From NCBI GenBank assembly GCA_035532835.1, contig DATKQG010000096.1, positions 1 to 64,000 of the forward strand: a DNA stretch of 64,000 bases. Reading direction: 5' to 3'. Each line of letters begins with the position of its first letter. Positions within the stretch are counted from its first letter, which is position 1. Of this stretch, positions 18,314 through 27,313 are shown one piece after another. The notes below the pieces were generated by a model. It was not told where the DNA came from, ran no database searches, and saw only the letters and a program-made list of their open reading frames with translations. The position numbers and the translations under genes are program-made. This DNA is from Candidatus Dormiibacterota bacterium (GTDB taxonomy: Bacteria > Vulcanimicrobiota > Vulcanimicrobiia > Vulcanimicrobiales > Vulcanimicrobiaceae).

Positions 18314-20590
18314 ATGACCTTTGACCTTCGGCGTGCGCCTAGCGCATTGGTCCGGTGCGCAGTCGCTCTGCTTGCCCTCATCGTCCTCGTGACCTTCGTC
18401 GCGCCATCGGCCGCCATTTCGGCGACCGGGCCAAAGATCGTCTCGGTGGACGTAACCGGCAACTTGCACGTGCCGACGTCAACGATCATGGCGGTCGTCC
18501 AAGCACAACCCGGCACCACCTACGATCCTAAAGTCGTGCAAGGCGACCTCGCGCGCATCAACGCGCTAGGCTACTTCGCCGACATCGCCCCGCCGCTCGT
18601 GCGGGAGCGCCCGGGTGGGGTTGCGATCACCTATCGCGTGATCGAGAACCCCGTGCTTACCGCAATCAACTTTACGGGCAACAGCACGGTCAAGAGCGAT
18701 ACGCTGTTGGCATTGATGGATCTCTCGGTCGGCCAAGTCTTCAATACGAACACCTTCCGCCAGGACGTCCTCAAGATCAACAATTACTACGAGCGGATCG
18801 GCTTCGGCGGCCAGGTACCCACGCACGTCAAAGACATCAATCTCGATTCGAAGACCGGCGCGCTGACGTTGACCATTCAAGAAGGCCTGACGATTCGCAA
18901 GGTGATCATCGGCGGCGACCCGTTGCTGCCGCCGCAGGTGTTGCTGCCCATGCTCGCAGCAAAACCGGGCGTCGTCTTCTCCGATACGCTCCGCAGCGAA
19001 GATACGAAAACGTTGCAGAAGTTCTACGACGACAAACTGCACGTCGAGCTCGGAAATTTCGAGGGCGGTATCGATCCGTCGTCGATCGATCTCAAGAACG
19101 GCACCGCGGACGTCAAGTACGACGTCTACGTCGCCCGCGTCGTGGCGGTACAGATTACCGGCAACACGCGCACGAAAGATCAAGTGATCCGCCGCGAGCT
19201 GCTCGTGCGCCCCGGCATGGTCGTGAACACCGATGCGATCAAGCGGGATTACGAACGCCTCAACGCGCTCGGGTTCTTCTCGAAGGTCGAGCCGGCTTTC
19301 AAGCCCGGCGAGCCCGACCCCAAGAAGCCGCAAGACGGCACGTTGATCTGGCACGTCACCGAGCAGCGCACCGCATCGGCTTCGATCGGGTTCGGATACT
19401 CCGGCGGCATCACCGGCCAAGGGCTGTACGGAACGCTCGGATACCAGGATTCCAATCTGCACGGCACCGGCGATTCGGCCTCGCTGCAGTTCCAGCGCGG
19501 CTCGCGCACCAACCAAAGCCAGCTCTCGGTCGGCATTCCGTACTTGGGCAACAACCCCAAGACGCAGAAGTACTCGCTTTCGGCGAGCGTCTTCCAGAAC
19601 GGCTCGACGTACTACTATCCGGTTTATTCGATCGGCACCACGTCGGGTATCGCGGCCGTACCGGTGGTCGGCGGGACGCCCGCCCCGATTCCGGTAACGC
19701 TCTACCCGAGTACGAACGCATCGCAAATTAGCGGCATCGTCGCGACGAGTTCGTCGTCGTCGCTCGGGGCGCAGGTCCAGGTCGGTCGCCGCTTGAGCAT
19801 TCCAACCACGGCGTTCGTCGGATTCTCGGGGCAGCAGGTCAAGTACAACACGACCGTGCCGACGCCGTATTTCTTCCAAGGCTCGCAGCCCAACGTGCTG
19901 ATCGGCCCGACTCCCGGGCCGCTCAACTCGAACACGTCGAATATCAACGGCTCGTTCGGCATCGCGGCGAGTTCGATTGCGAACGTCAACACCGGGCAGC
20001 CGTATCAGCTCAACCAGGCGTCGTTCGGCTTCCGCGTCGGCACGCTCGACGACCCGTACAATCCGCGCACCGGCGTGAGCGCCACGCTCAACGAAGCGAT
20101 CTCGACACCGGGGATCGGTTCGAGCTTCAACTTCACGCAGACGACGCTCGACGTTTCGAAGTTCTTCCCCGTGCTTAAGAATGCGACGTTCGGCATTCAC
20201 GGCGTCGCGCAGCTATCGACCGGCGTCATCCCTCCCAGCCAGTTGTTCACGTTCTCCGACCAACAGATGCGCGGGTATCAACAGGTGTTCTACGGTACCG
20301 ACGCCTACCTCGGGCAGGCCGAGTTACGGCAACCGTTGACCGCCGATCGTAAGCTCACGCTGGCGTTTTTCGTGGACGAACTCGACTATCGGATCCGTGG
20401 CGCGCAGCCGCTCCTGGACCCGTACACCAATCGCATCGTAGGATATCCGGGGAATTGGTCGCTTCGCGGCGACTACGGGTTCGGTTTCCGTTTCGACGTA
20501 CCGCAACTCGGCCTACGCACCGTTCGCGTCGATTTCGCAAAGGGTGCGAACGGCACGCATACCAGTTTCGGCATCGGCCAGAGTTTCTAA
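18314..20590 (+). CDS. bamA: BamA-type Omp85 outer-membrane assembly protein
   Basis: 758 residues from ATG 18314, chosen because it leads straight into a signal peptide (VALLALIVLVTFVAPSAAISA). Four POTRA repeats are recognisable (starting near IVSVDVTGN, LTAINFTGN, IRKVIIGGD, VAVQITGNT), one fewer than in E. coli. The beta-barrel follows, with the Omp85 barrel-entry pattern GFGYSGGITGQGLYG and a terminal Phe (SFGIGQSF), the barrel sorting signal. It folds and inserts outer-membrane proteins. Directly after tamB and followed after 12 nt by an OmpH/Skp-like chaperone gene. Confidence 0.93.
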   Translation: MTFDLRRAPSALVRCAVALLALIVLVTFVAPSAAISATGPKIVSVDVTGNLHVPTSTIMAVVQAQPGTTYDPKVVQGDLARINALGYFADIAPPLVRERPGGVAITYRVIENPVLTAINFTGNSTVKSDTLLALMDLSVGQVFNTNTFRQDVLKINNYYERIGFGGQVPTHVKDINLDSKTGALTLTIQEGLTIRKVIIGGDPLLPPQVLLPMLAAKPGVVFSDTLRSEDTKTLQKFYDDKLHVELGNFEGGIDPSSIDLKNGTADVKYDVYVARVVAVQITGNTRTKDQVIRRELLVRPGMVVNTDAIKRDYERLNALGFFSKVEPAFKPGEPDPKKPQDGTLIWHVTEQRTASASIGFGYSGGITGQGLYGTLGYQDSNLHGTGDSASLQFQRGSRTNQSQLSVGIPYLGNNPKTQKYSLSASVFQNGSTYYYPVYSIGTTSGIAAVPVVGGTPAPIPVTLYPSTNASQISGIVATSSSSSLGAQVQVGRRLSIPTTAFVGFSGQQVKYNTTVPTPYFFQGSQPNVLIGPTPGPLNSNTSNINGSFGIAASSIANVNTGQPYQLNQASFGFRVGTLDDPYNPRTGVSATLNEAISTPGIGSSFNFTQTTLDVSKFFPVLKNATFGIHGVAQLSTGVIPPSQLFTFSDQQMRGYQQVFYGTDAYLGQAELRQPLTADRKLTLAFFVDELDYRIRGAQPLLDPYTNRIVGYPGNWSLRGDYGFGFRFDVPQLGLRTVRVDFAKGANGTHTSFGIGQSF

Positions 20591-20602
20591 TATAAGGAAG
20601 TC

Positions 20603-21406
20603 ATGAAGAATCGGTCTTTAACAGCTCTCATCGCGATCGTCGCACTTGCGTTTGCCATCGTACCGAGCGCGATCGCATCGGATCTCACCGACATCGGATA
20701 CCTCGATCAGGCGCAAATCGGCAGCATGCCGCAGTTCGTCGCGGCGAATCAGCGCCTAGCCGCATATCGCGCCCAGCTGGATGGGCAGTTCACGGCCGCG
20801 ATGAAATCGGCGAAGTCCGATGCCGACCGCCAGAACATCGAGATGCAGTTTCAGCAACGCTTCTCCGACAAGCAAAAAGAGCTGGTCGGGCCGTTCTTCA
20901 CGCGGGCGCAGTTGGCGATCGCCCAGGTGATGGCGAAGAAAAATCTCTCGGTCGTCGTCGACAAGCGCATCGTCGTCTACGGTGGCGTCGATATCACCGG
21001 CGACGTGCAGGGCCTCATCAAGAGCGGTCAGGCGATCGCGCCGCCGACGGCCACCCCGCCGCCGTCGGAGATCGGGTTCGTCGACAACACCGCGCTCGAC
21101 GCGTCGCCCAAGATCAAACAGGCCAACGACGCGCTCGCGGCTTTCGCACAGGATCAACGCAAGATCTTCGCCGCGAAAATGACGCAAGCCAAGACGGATG
21201 CGCAGAAGCAGCAAGTCGCCGCGGATTTCAATAAGACGCTCGGCGACAAGCGGGATCAATTACTCAAACCGCTGGCCGACCAAGTGAAATCGGTAACGGC
21301 TAGCGTCGCGCAGCAGAAGAAGCTCCTCCTGGTGGTCGATCGTGCCGACATCGTCTTCGGGGGAACGGACATCACAAAAGATGTCCAAAATGCGCTCGGT
21401 AAATAG
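20603..21406 (+). CDS. Periplasmic OmpH/Skp-like chaperone with two OmpH repeats
   Basis: 267 residues with a signal peptide (LTALIAIVALAFAIVPSAIA). Two OmpH-like units are arranged in tandem: IGYLDQAQIGSMPQF…VVVDKRIVVYGGVDITGDV (about 30-135) and IGFVDNTALDASPKI…LLVVDRADIVFGGTDITKDV (about 154-262), joined by a Pro/Thr linker. Each has the beta-strand/long helical hairpin/beta-strand pattern of Skp. Skp carries unfolded barrel proteins to BamA. A duplicated-domain Skp is unusual; normal Skp is ~160 residues and forms trimers. Confidence 0.88.
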   Translation: MKNRSLTALIAIVALAFAIVPSAIASDLTDIGYLDQAQIGSMPQFVAANQRLAAYRAQLDGQFTAAMKSAKSDADRQNIEMQFQQRFSDKQKELVGPFFTRAQLAIAQVMAKKNLSVVVDKRIVVYGGVDITGDVQGLIKSGQAIAPPTATPPPSEIGFVDNTALDASPKIKQANDALAAFAQDQRKIFAAKMTQAKTDAQKQQVAADFNKTLGDKRDQLLKPLADQVKSVTASVAQQKKLLLVVDRADIVFGGTDITKDVQNALGK

Positions 21407-22676
21407 CGCTGGGCTTTTGACATGTCTCGCGGCCGCAGTGCTTTTGCACGGATGCGGCCGCGTCGATGTCAATTCCCCGCAGATTCGTGGCATCGCGTAC
21501 GTACGCATCAACGACGTCGTCAAGCATCACCCCCTCTACGGCCAGCTCTCGCAGATCAACGATGCGATCGCTGCGATCGATCTCGAGGCGGCGGGCCCGC
21601 ACGTTCCGCGCAGCGCGGCCGAAATCGCCTCGCAGACCAAGGTCCTCAACGCCGAACTCGTAGCTGCGCAGGAGCGAGCGAACAAGACCATCGCGGCGGC
21701 GCAGGCGCAGTACGGCGCGCGCGAGCAGCAAGCCGTGGCAGCCGCATTGGCCGCGGCGGGCATCAGCGGCGGCCCTCAAGTGGGGGCGCAGGTAAACGCG
21801 CAATCCGCAGCTCAGTCTCGGGCGGCGATGCAAGCTGCAAGCAGCGATTTTCTCGCATACGAACGCAGCGTCGTCGCGCAGAGTAACGCCGCAAGCAACG
21901 CGATCGTCCAGCAATTGCAGCGCCAGGCCGAACAAAAAATACGCGGGCGGGCGATGCAGTATCAGCAGGACGAAACCGATCTCTCGCTACGCCTGACGCA
22001 GCAAGATTCGGCGGCGAGGCTTTCGATCAAAACCCGTTTGAACAACCTGGCTTTGGACGTCGCCACCACCAAGCGCCTACGCGACCAACTCGCGGCGATG
22101 GACAAGTCCGAAGCCGATCAAATCAACGCGCTCCGCCAACGCGACGCGCAAGCTCTGGCGGCCTACCAGCAGCAGGTGCGCGCGCAGACCGACGCACAGA
22201 TCCACGCGCAGATCGGCAAAATCCAGGCTCAAACGCAGGCCCAAATCGCGGCGCGTCGCGACCAGGTCGGAGCGCAGCTCCGAAGCGTGGGCCCCCCGAG
22301 CCTCCCGGCCAACGTCCCGCCTGCCGTGCGGGCGCAGATCGCTGCGATCCATCAACAGTACGGGCAGCAATTTGCCGCGGACGCGCAGAAAACCATCGAT
22401 GCGTTCAACGCTACCAAGGCCGATCTCACGAACCAATTTCAAGCACTCCACGGCGCCGACGTCGGGGCCACCGGAGCTGCGGCCGCGGAGCTCGCCACGC
22501 TGCAAAAACGTCACGATCAGCTGACCGGCCAGATGGCCGACCAAATCAAGACCGAGGCGGCGCGCCTCGCCAAGCAACGAGGGTTCTCCGTCGCCCTCGT
22601 CGGCGTCAAAGCAGCCCCAGGCGGTTACGACCTAACGAACGATCTTATCAAGGATATCGAGAGTCTACACGAGTGA
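21381..22676 (+). CDS. Large OmpH/Skp-like helical lipoprotein
   Basis: About 431 residues from ATG 21381 (ATG 21390 is equally possible). Overlaps the previous gene by 26 nt. A lipobox (LAAAVLLHGCG) indicates lipid anchoring. An N-terminal strand (IRGIAYVRINDVVKHHPLY) and a C-terminal strand (GFSVALVGVKAAPGGYDLTNDLIKDI) enclose a very long Ala/Gln-rich helical region (about 50-390), the Skp architecture stretched greatly. Likely a periplasmic chaperone or spacer attached to a membrane, acting with BamA. The assignment rests on architecture and position rather than strong sequence motifs. Confidence 0.72.
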   Translation: MSKMRSVNSAGLLTCLAAAVLLHGCGRVDVNSPQIRGIAYVRINDVVKHHPLYGQLSQINDAIAAIDLEAAGPHVPRSAAEIASQTKVLNAELVAAQERANKTIAAAQAQYGAREQQAVAAALAAAGISGGPQVGAQVNAQSAAQSRAAMQAASSDFLAYERSVVAQSNAASNAIVQQLQRQAEQKIRGRAMQYQQDETDLSLRLTQQDSAARLSIKTRLNNLALDVATTKRLRDQLAAMDKSEADQINALRQRDAQALAAYQQQVRAQTDAQIHAQIGKIQAQTQAQIAARRDQVGAQLRSVGPPSLPANVPPAVRAQIAAIHQQYGQQFAADAQKTIDAFNATKADLTNQFQALHGADVGATGAAAAELATLQKRHDQLTGQMADQIKTEAARLAKQRGFSVALVGVKAAPGGYDLTNDLIKDIESLHE

Positions 22677-23080
22677 AAAAACACACTATCGTCATCACCA
22701 CGCTCGCCGCCGCGCTTCTGGCCGGCTGCGGCTCCTCAAGCCCGGTCGGATTGGTCGATGTGCAACGGATCGTCGCCAATTGGCCCACCTATCAGAATTA
22801 TCAGAATCAGCTCGTGCTCGACGAGCAGGCGATCACGCAGAAAAAGGAGAGCTTGCAGCAAAAGCGTCGCGACGCGATTGCTCTGCAGGCCCGCTACGCG
22901 AAGATCACCGAGCAATTGACGCAGCAGGTTCGTGACGCGGCGAGTAAGATCGCGCAGCAGAAGAACCTCAAACTCGTCGTAACCCGCGAAGGCGTGGGCT
23001 ACGGCGGCGTCGATATCACGCCGGAGATCGAAAAGGCACTTAATATCACCGAGAAGGCGACCCCGTCGCCGTCTCCATAG
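22673..23080 (+). CDS. OmpH/Skp-like lipoprotein
   Basis: 135 residues from GTG 22673, overlapping the preceding stop (GTGA). Lipobox ALLAGCG. OmpH pattern: VGLVDVQRIVANWPTYQNYQ, a Gln/Lys-rich helical hairpin, then LKLVVTREGVGYGGVDITPEIE. Ends in a short Pro/Ser tail. Third OmpH-like gene in a row between bamA and lpxD, where other diderms have a single skp. Confidence 0.85.
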   Translation: MKKHTIVITTLAAALLAGCGSSSPVGLVDVQRIVANWPTYQNYQNQLVLDEQAITQKKESLQQKRRDAIALQARYAKITEQLTQQVRDAASKIAQQKNLKLVVTREGVGYGGVDITPEIEKALNITEKATPSPSP

Positions 23081-23090
23081 GTCACTTGCT

Positions 23091-24119
23091 GTGCTCGGGA
23101 CGTTGCAAGAGCTTGCGGAACGCGTCGGCGGACGCGTGGTCGGTGACGGCGCGATCGCGATCTATCGGATCGCCGCCGTCGAAGAATCGACCGACGACGC
23201 GCTGACCTTTGCGACCGACGAGCGTTACCTCGCGAGCGCCATGGCGAGCCGTGCCGCAGCGGTCCTCGTCGATGCCGCCGTGCCGATCGGTGATGGCCCC
23301 GCCAAGCCGATGATCGTGGTCGAGAACGCGCGTTTAGCCCTCGCGCGTTTGCTGCGTGGATTGCGCCCGCCGAAACCCGCCGGGCCGTTTCGTCATCCCA
23401 GCGCCATCGTCGATGCGACGGCCGATGTGGCCGACGACGTCTTCCTCGACGCGATGGCGTACGTCGGCCCCGGTGCCCGGATCGGCCGCGGCAGCGTGGT
23501 CGGCGTGGGCGCGCACGTCGGCGCGCGCACGACGATCGGCGAAGATACGTGGCTGCATCCGCGAGCGACCGTTTTAGACGAGTGCGTTATCGGCAACCGC
23601 GTGGTGTTGCATGCCGGGTCGGTCATCGGCAGCGAGGGCTTCGGTTGGGCTTTCGTCGATGGGCGGCTCGAGCGGATCCCGCAAGTCGGAAACGTCGTCT
23701 TGGACGACGAGGTGGAGATCGGCGCCAACGCGTGCATCGACCGCGCGCAGACGGGCAGCACCCGCGTCGGCCTTGGAACCAAGATCGATAACCTCGTGCA
23801 GGTTGGGCACAACTGTCAGATCGGCCGGCACTGCGCGGTCGCTTCGCAGAGCGGCTTTGCCGGTTCGACGACGCTCGGCGATTTCGTCAAGGTTGCAGGG
23901 CAGTCCGGAACGCGCGGACACATGCGCATCGGATCGGGCGCCACGGTTGCGGGCAAAACGGGCGTTTGGGGCGACGTGGCGGATGGCGCTACCGTCTCCG
24001 GAAATCCGGCTCGCGACCATCGCGACCAACTCAAAAGAGAGGTCATGATTCGCAGCCTGCCAAAGCTCGTAGCTCGTGTCGATGCTTTGGAGCGCGAGCG
24101 CAAGCGCGAAGCGCCATGA
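23091..24119 (+). CDS. lpxD: UDP-3-O-acylglucosamine N-acyltransferase LpxD
   Basis: 342 residues, GTG start. N-terminal uridine-binding domain (about 1-95) followed by left-handed beta-helix hexapeptide repeats. The catalytic His is in VQVGHNCQIG; the conserved GSEGFGWAF (FGF/FGW-type) and GQSGTRGH segments fit LpxD. It adds the N-linked acyl chain in lipid A synthesis (third step). Followed after 13 nt by lpxC. Confidence 0.96.
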   Translation: MLGTLQELAERVGGRVVGDGAIAIYRIAAVEESTDDALTFATDERYLASAMASRAAAVLVDAAVPIGDGPAKPMIVVENARLALARLLRGLRPPKPAGPFRHPSAIVDATADVADDVFLDAMAYVGPGARIGRGSVVGVGAHVGARTTIGEDTWLHPRATVLDECVIGNRVVLHAGSVIGSEGFGWAFVDGRLERIPQVGNVVLDDEVEIGANACIDRAQTGSTRVGLGTKIDNLVQVGHNCQIGRHCAVASQSGFAGSTTLGDFVKVAGQSGTRGHMRIGSGATVAGKTGVWGDVADGATVSGNPARDHRDQLKREVMIRSLPKLVARVDALERERKREAP

Positions 24120-24132
24120 CGATGCGCCCGTG

Positions 24133-24957
24133 ATGCAAACCACGTTACGCGACGACCTTGCTTTTGAAGGCGTCGGCCTGCATTCGGGCGCGCCGGCATC
24201 GATGCACATACGGCCGACCGCGGCCGATAGCGGGCTCACCTTCGTGCTCGCCGGCGGCGCAGGCCGGCCGGTGCGAGTCCCGGCAACGGCGGAGTACGTC
24301 ATCGATACTTCGCGCGCGACCGTGATCGGTCGCGACGGCGCCAGCGTCTCGACGATCGAGCACGTACTCTCGGCGCTCTTCGGTATGGGCGTGAGCAACG
24401 CGGATATCGAGGTCCGCGGGCCGGAAATCCCGGTACTCGACGGGAGCTCGAAAATCTACGCGCAAGCCATCGAGAGCGTCGGCACGATCGATCAAGGCGT
24501 CGTCCGCAAAGAATTCGTCGTCGACGCGCCGTTCGATATGCGTCGCGATGACCGCGCGGTCATCATTCTGCCCGCTCCCGAATTCCGGGTCCGTTTCGTC
24601 GCCGAATTTGCGGCGCCGGTCGGCGTGCAGTATTTCGACGGCGTGATCGATCCCGCGACCTACGCGAGCGAGATCGCATCCGCTCGAACGTTCGGCTACC
24701 TGCACGAAGTTGAGGCGCTTCGCGCGCGCGGCTTGGCATTGGGCGGGAGCTTGGAGAACGCGCTGGTATTCGACGCGCAGGGGCCGATGCAACCGTTGCG
24801 CTGGCCCAACGAAGTCGTGCGTCATAAAGTCCTAGATCTCATCGGCGATTTTTCGCTGTTGGGCGCTTGGCCCCGTTTCGAAATCGTTGCGATTAAGAGC
24901 GGGCACGAACTTCACGCGCAGGTGACGCAAGCGTTACGAGAGAGGCACAGTGGCTGA
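24133..24957 (+). CDS. lpxC: UDP-3-O-acyl-N-acetylglucosamine deacetylase LpxC
   Basis: 274 residues from ATG 24133 (MQTTLRDDLAFEGVGLHSG). Zinc ligands are in STIEHVLSALFG (H77) and RHKVLDLIGD (His and Asp, near 235-240). GVGLHSG and NALVFD segments are typical. It catalyses the committed step of lipid A synthesis. It overlaps fabZ by 8 nt; in Bacteroidetes these two are fused, here they are separate but coupled. Confidence 0.96.
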   Translation: MQTTLRDDLAFEGVGLHSGAPASMHIRPTAADSGLTFVLAGGAGRPVRVPATAEYVIDTSRATVIGRDGASVSTIEHVLSALFGMGVSNADIEVRGPEIPVLDGSSKIYAQAIESVGTIDQGVVRKEFVVDAPFDMRRDDRAVIILPAPEFRVRFVAEFAAPVGVQYFDGVIDPATYASEIASARTFGYLHEVEALRARGLALGGSLENALVFDAQGPMQPLRWPNEVVRHKVLDLIGDFSLLGAWPRFEIVAIKSGHELHAQVTQALRERHSG

Positions 24958-25423
24958 TATCGACATTCGGCAGATTATGGAAATCTTGCCGCACCGTTAC
25001 CCGATACTCCTGATCGACCGCATCGTGGAGATGGAACCCGGCGTGCGCGCGTTGGGTTACAAGAACATCACGTTCAATGAGCCGGTGTTCACCGGGCACT
25101 TCCCCGGGAACCCGCTCTTTCCGGGCGTGTATATGATTGAAGCGATGGCGCAACTCGGCGGCACGGTCGTCTTGGAACCCGGCGAATTTTCGCGCAAGAC
25201 GCCGTATCTCGCGGGGATCGACAAGGCGAAGTTCCGGCGCCCGGTCGTTCCCGGAGACAAGTTGATGATGGAAGTCATTCTGGTTCGGCACAAGCGAAAT
25301 ATCGGATGGGTGCACGCGGAGGCCAAAGTTGAGGGCCAGTTGGCGTGTTCGTGCGAGCTGATGTTCTCGATCGCATCGGACCCGCGCATGTTCGGTGCCG
25401 ATTCTACGGTGCTGCACATTTAA
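24950..25423 (+). CDS. fabZ: (3R)-hydroxyacyl-ACP dehydratase FabZ
   Basis: 157 residues from GTG 24950. Hot-dog fold with the active-site motif GHFPGNPLFPGVYMIEAM (H50, E64) after ILPHRYPILLIDRI. It dehydrates hydroxyacyl-ACP for fatty acid elongation and competes with LpxA/LpxD for the hydroxyacyl-ACP pool, hence the shared operon. Its TAA shares one base with the lpxA ATG (TAATG). Confidence 0.96.
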   Translation: MADIDIRQIMEILPHRYPILLIDRIVEMEPGVRALGYKNITFNEPVFTGHFPGNPLFPGVYMIEAMAQLGGTVVLEPGEFSRKTPYLAGIDKAKFRRPVVPGDKLMMEVILVRHKRNIGWVHAEAKVEGQLACSCELMFSIASDPRMFGADSTVLHI

Positions 25424-26190
25424 TGATTCACCCTACAGCCATCGTTCACCCGAATGCGAACATCGCCCGCGGCGCGGAAATAGGCCCGTACTCGATCGTC
25501 GGAGAGAACGTCACCATCGGCGCCGGCACGGTATTGCAGGCGCACGTCGTGGTTAACGGATGGACGGAGATCGGCGAGGAATGCCAGATCTTTCCGTTCG
25601 CAACCATCGGCGCCGCTTCGCAAGATCGCAAGTACTACGGCGAGCGGGCGTACACCAAAATCGGTAACCGAACGACGATTCGCGAGTACGTCAGCATTCA
25701 GCGGGCGACCGGCGAGGATGAGGTCACGTCCGTGGGCGACGACTGCTTGTTCCTGGCCTACGTGCACATCGCGCATAACTGTATCGTCGGGAACGGCGTC
25801 ACGATGAGCAACCTCGCGCAAATTGCCGGGCACTGCGAGATCGGCGATTCGGCGACCATCGGCGGAATGGCCGGGATGCACCAGTTTACGCGGGTCGGGC
25901 GCTACGCGATGATCGGCGGCGCGAGCAAACTCACCAAGGACATCCCGCCCTTCTTCCTGATCGAAGGCAACCCCGCGGCCCCCTACGGGCTCAATAGCGT
26001 AGGCTTGCGCCGGGCCGGATTCAGCGTGGAAGAGCGCAACGAAATCAAGCGCTTCTACAAGCACATCTACGATCCGAAACTCAACGTATCGCAAGCGATC
26101 GAAACGATGAAGACCGAAGTCACGACCGAACCCGGCCGGGAGATCATCGCGTTTTTAGAAGCTCCCTCGCAACGCGGCATTCTCAAGTGA
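25423..26190 (+). CDS. lpxA: UDP-N-acetylglucosamine acyltransferase LpxA
   Basis: 255 residues starting MIHPTAIVHPNANIARGAEI at the ATG overlapping the fabZ stop. Hexapeptide beta-helix, catalytic His in YVHIAHNCIVG, the substrate segment TIREYVSIQRAT, GGMAGMHQFTRVG, and a helical C-terminal domain. First lipid A step. Confidence 0.97.
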   Translation: MIHPTAIVHPNANIARGAEIGPYSIVGENVTIGAGTVLQAHVVVNGWTEIGEECQIFPFATIGAASQDRKYYGERAYTKIGNRTTIREYVSIQRATGEDEVTSVGDDCLFLAYVHIAHNCIVGNGVTMSNLAQIAGHCEIGDSATIGGMAGMHQFTRVGRYAMIGGASKLTKDIPPFFLIEGNPAAPYGLNSVGLRRAGFSVEERNEIKRFYKHIYDPKLNVSQAIETMKTEVTTEPGREIIAFLEAPSQRGILK

Positions 26191-26191
26191 C

Positions 26192-27310
26192 GTGAGGTAC
26201 TTCGTATCGACCGGCGAGGCATCGGGGGAACTCTCCGGCGTGCTTTTGGCGCAAGCCATTCGCGCGCACGACCCGCAGGCGCAGTTCGAAGGCATCGGGC
26301 ACCAGCGCATGCACAACGCCGGATTTACGATCTGGCGCGACCATCGCGGGTGGGCCAGCATGGGGCCGCTAGCGGCGATCCCGCGCATACCCGGACTCCT
26401 AAACGCGATGTGGCAGACCGCACGGCACATCGCGCGCACGAAACCCGACGTGGTCGTCCTGATCGATTTCGGCGCGTTCAACGTACGCTTGGCCAAAGAG
26501 CTGCGGACGCGCTTGCACTATGCCGGCCCGATCATCGATCTCTTTCCGCCCGCCACGTGGCTGGATAACCAGAAACGCGCGAAGGAGATCAGTTCGTACG
26601 CGGTGCCGATGACCGCGTTCGAGCATCAGTACGAGTTCTATAAGCGCCACGATCTCCCGATCGTGTACTTCGGCCACCCTCTGGCGGCGCAGTATCCGGC
26701 GCGAGCGCCGTTGCCGGCACCGCCCGCGCGGGGCGGCCACGTGGCATTGCTCCCGGGGAGCCGCGGCGGCGAATTGCGCTACCACGTGCCGGCGTTGGTC
26801 CGAGCATATCGACTGCTCAAGGCGCGTCGCCCGCAACTGCACGGCACGTTCGGTGCGGCCGACGCACGCGCGGAGAAGACGCTGCATGCGATCGTCGAGC
26901 GCGAGGGATTGAAAGACGTCACCGTCGAGCGCGGCGTGCAAGCGGCGATAGCCGGCGCGGACGCCGCGTGGGTGTCGTCCGGCACCGCCGTACTCGAAAC
27001 GACGCTGACGGGCGTTCCGGTGGTCGCGCTCTACAAGATCGCGCCGATCTTGGTGAAGCACGCGCGCCGCGTGTACTCCGGCCGATTCATCACGCTACCC
27101 AACTTGGTGGTGGGCGAAGAAATCGTACCCGAGCTCCTGCAAGACGACGCGACGCCCGAACGCCTTGCCGAAACGATGGACCGTCTGCTGGACGACCCCT
27201 CCGCACAGGTGCGGCATTTCGATCGGCTGCGCCGGGCGCTTGGGCCGCCGGACGCGCTCGACCGCTGCGCGCAATTCGCCGTCTCGCTGGCACGGACGGG
27301 CGCCGCGTAA
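26192..27310 (+). CDS. lpxB: Lipid-A-disaccharide synthase LpxB
   Basis: 372 residues from GTG 26192, one base after lpxA. GT19 family: FVSTGEASGELSG at the N-terminus, YFGHPLAAQYPA, LLPGSRGGELRYHVP (the donor-binding GSR motif) and SSGTAVLETTLTGVPVVALYK. It condenses UDP-diacyl-GlcN with lipid X. A paralogue lies at 28036-29199. Confidence 0.95.
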   Translation: MRYFVSTGEASGELSGVLLAQAIRAHDPQAQFEGIGHQRMHNAGFTIWRDHRGWASMGPLAAIPRIPGLLNAMWQTARHIARTKPDVVVLIDFGAFNVRLAKELRTRLHYAGPIIDLFPPATWLDNQKRAKEISSYAVPMTAFEHQYEFYKRHDLPIVYFGHPLAAQYPARAPLPAPPARGGHVALLPGSRGGELRYHVPALVRAYRLLKARRPQLHGTFGAADARAEKTLHAIVEREGLKDVTVERGVQAAIAGADAAWVSSGTAVLETTLTGVPVVALYKIAPILVKHARRVYSGRFITLPNLVVGEEIVPELLQDDATPERLAETMDRLLDDPSAQVRHFDRLRRALGPPDALDRCAQFAVSLARTGAA

Positions 27311-27313
27311 ACG

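Noticed and set aside
18566-20200. 544-codon minus-strand open frame opposite bamA.
   Set aside because: It is antisense to the POTRA and barrel regions of a clear BamA and has shadow-frame composition.
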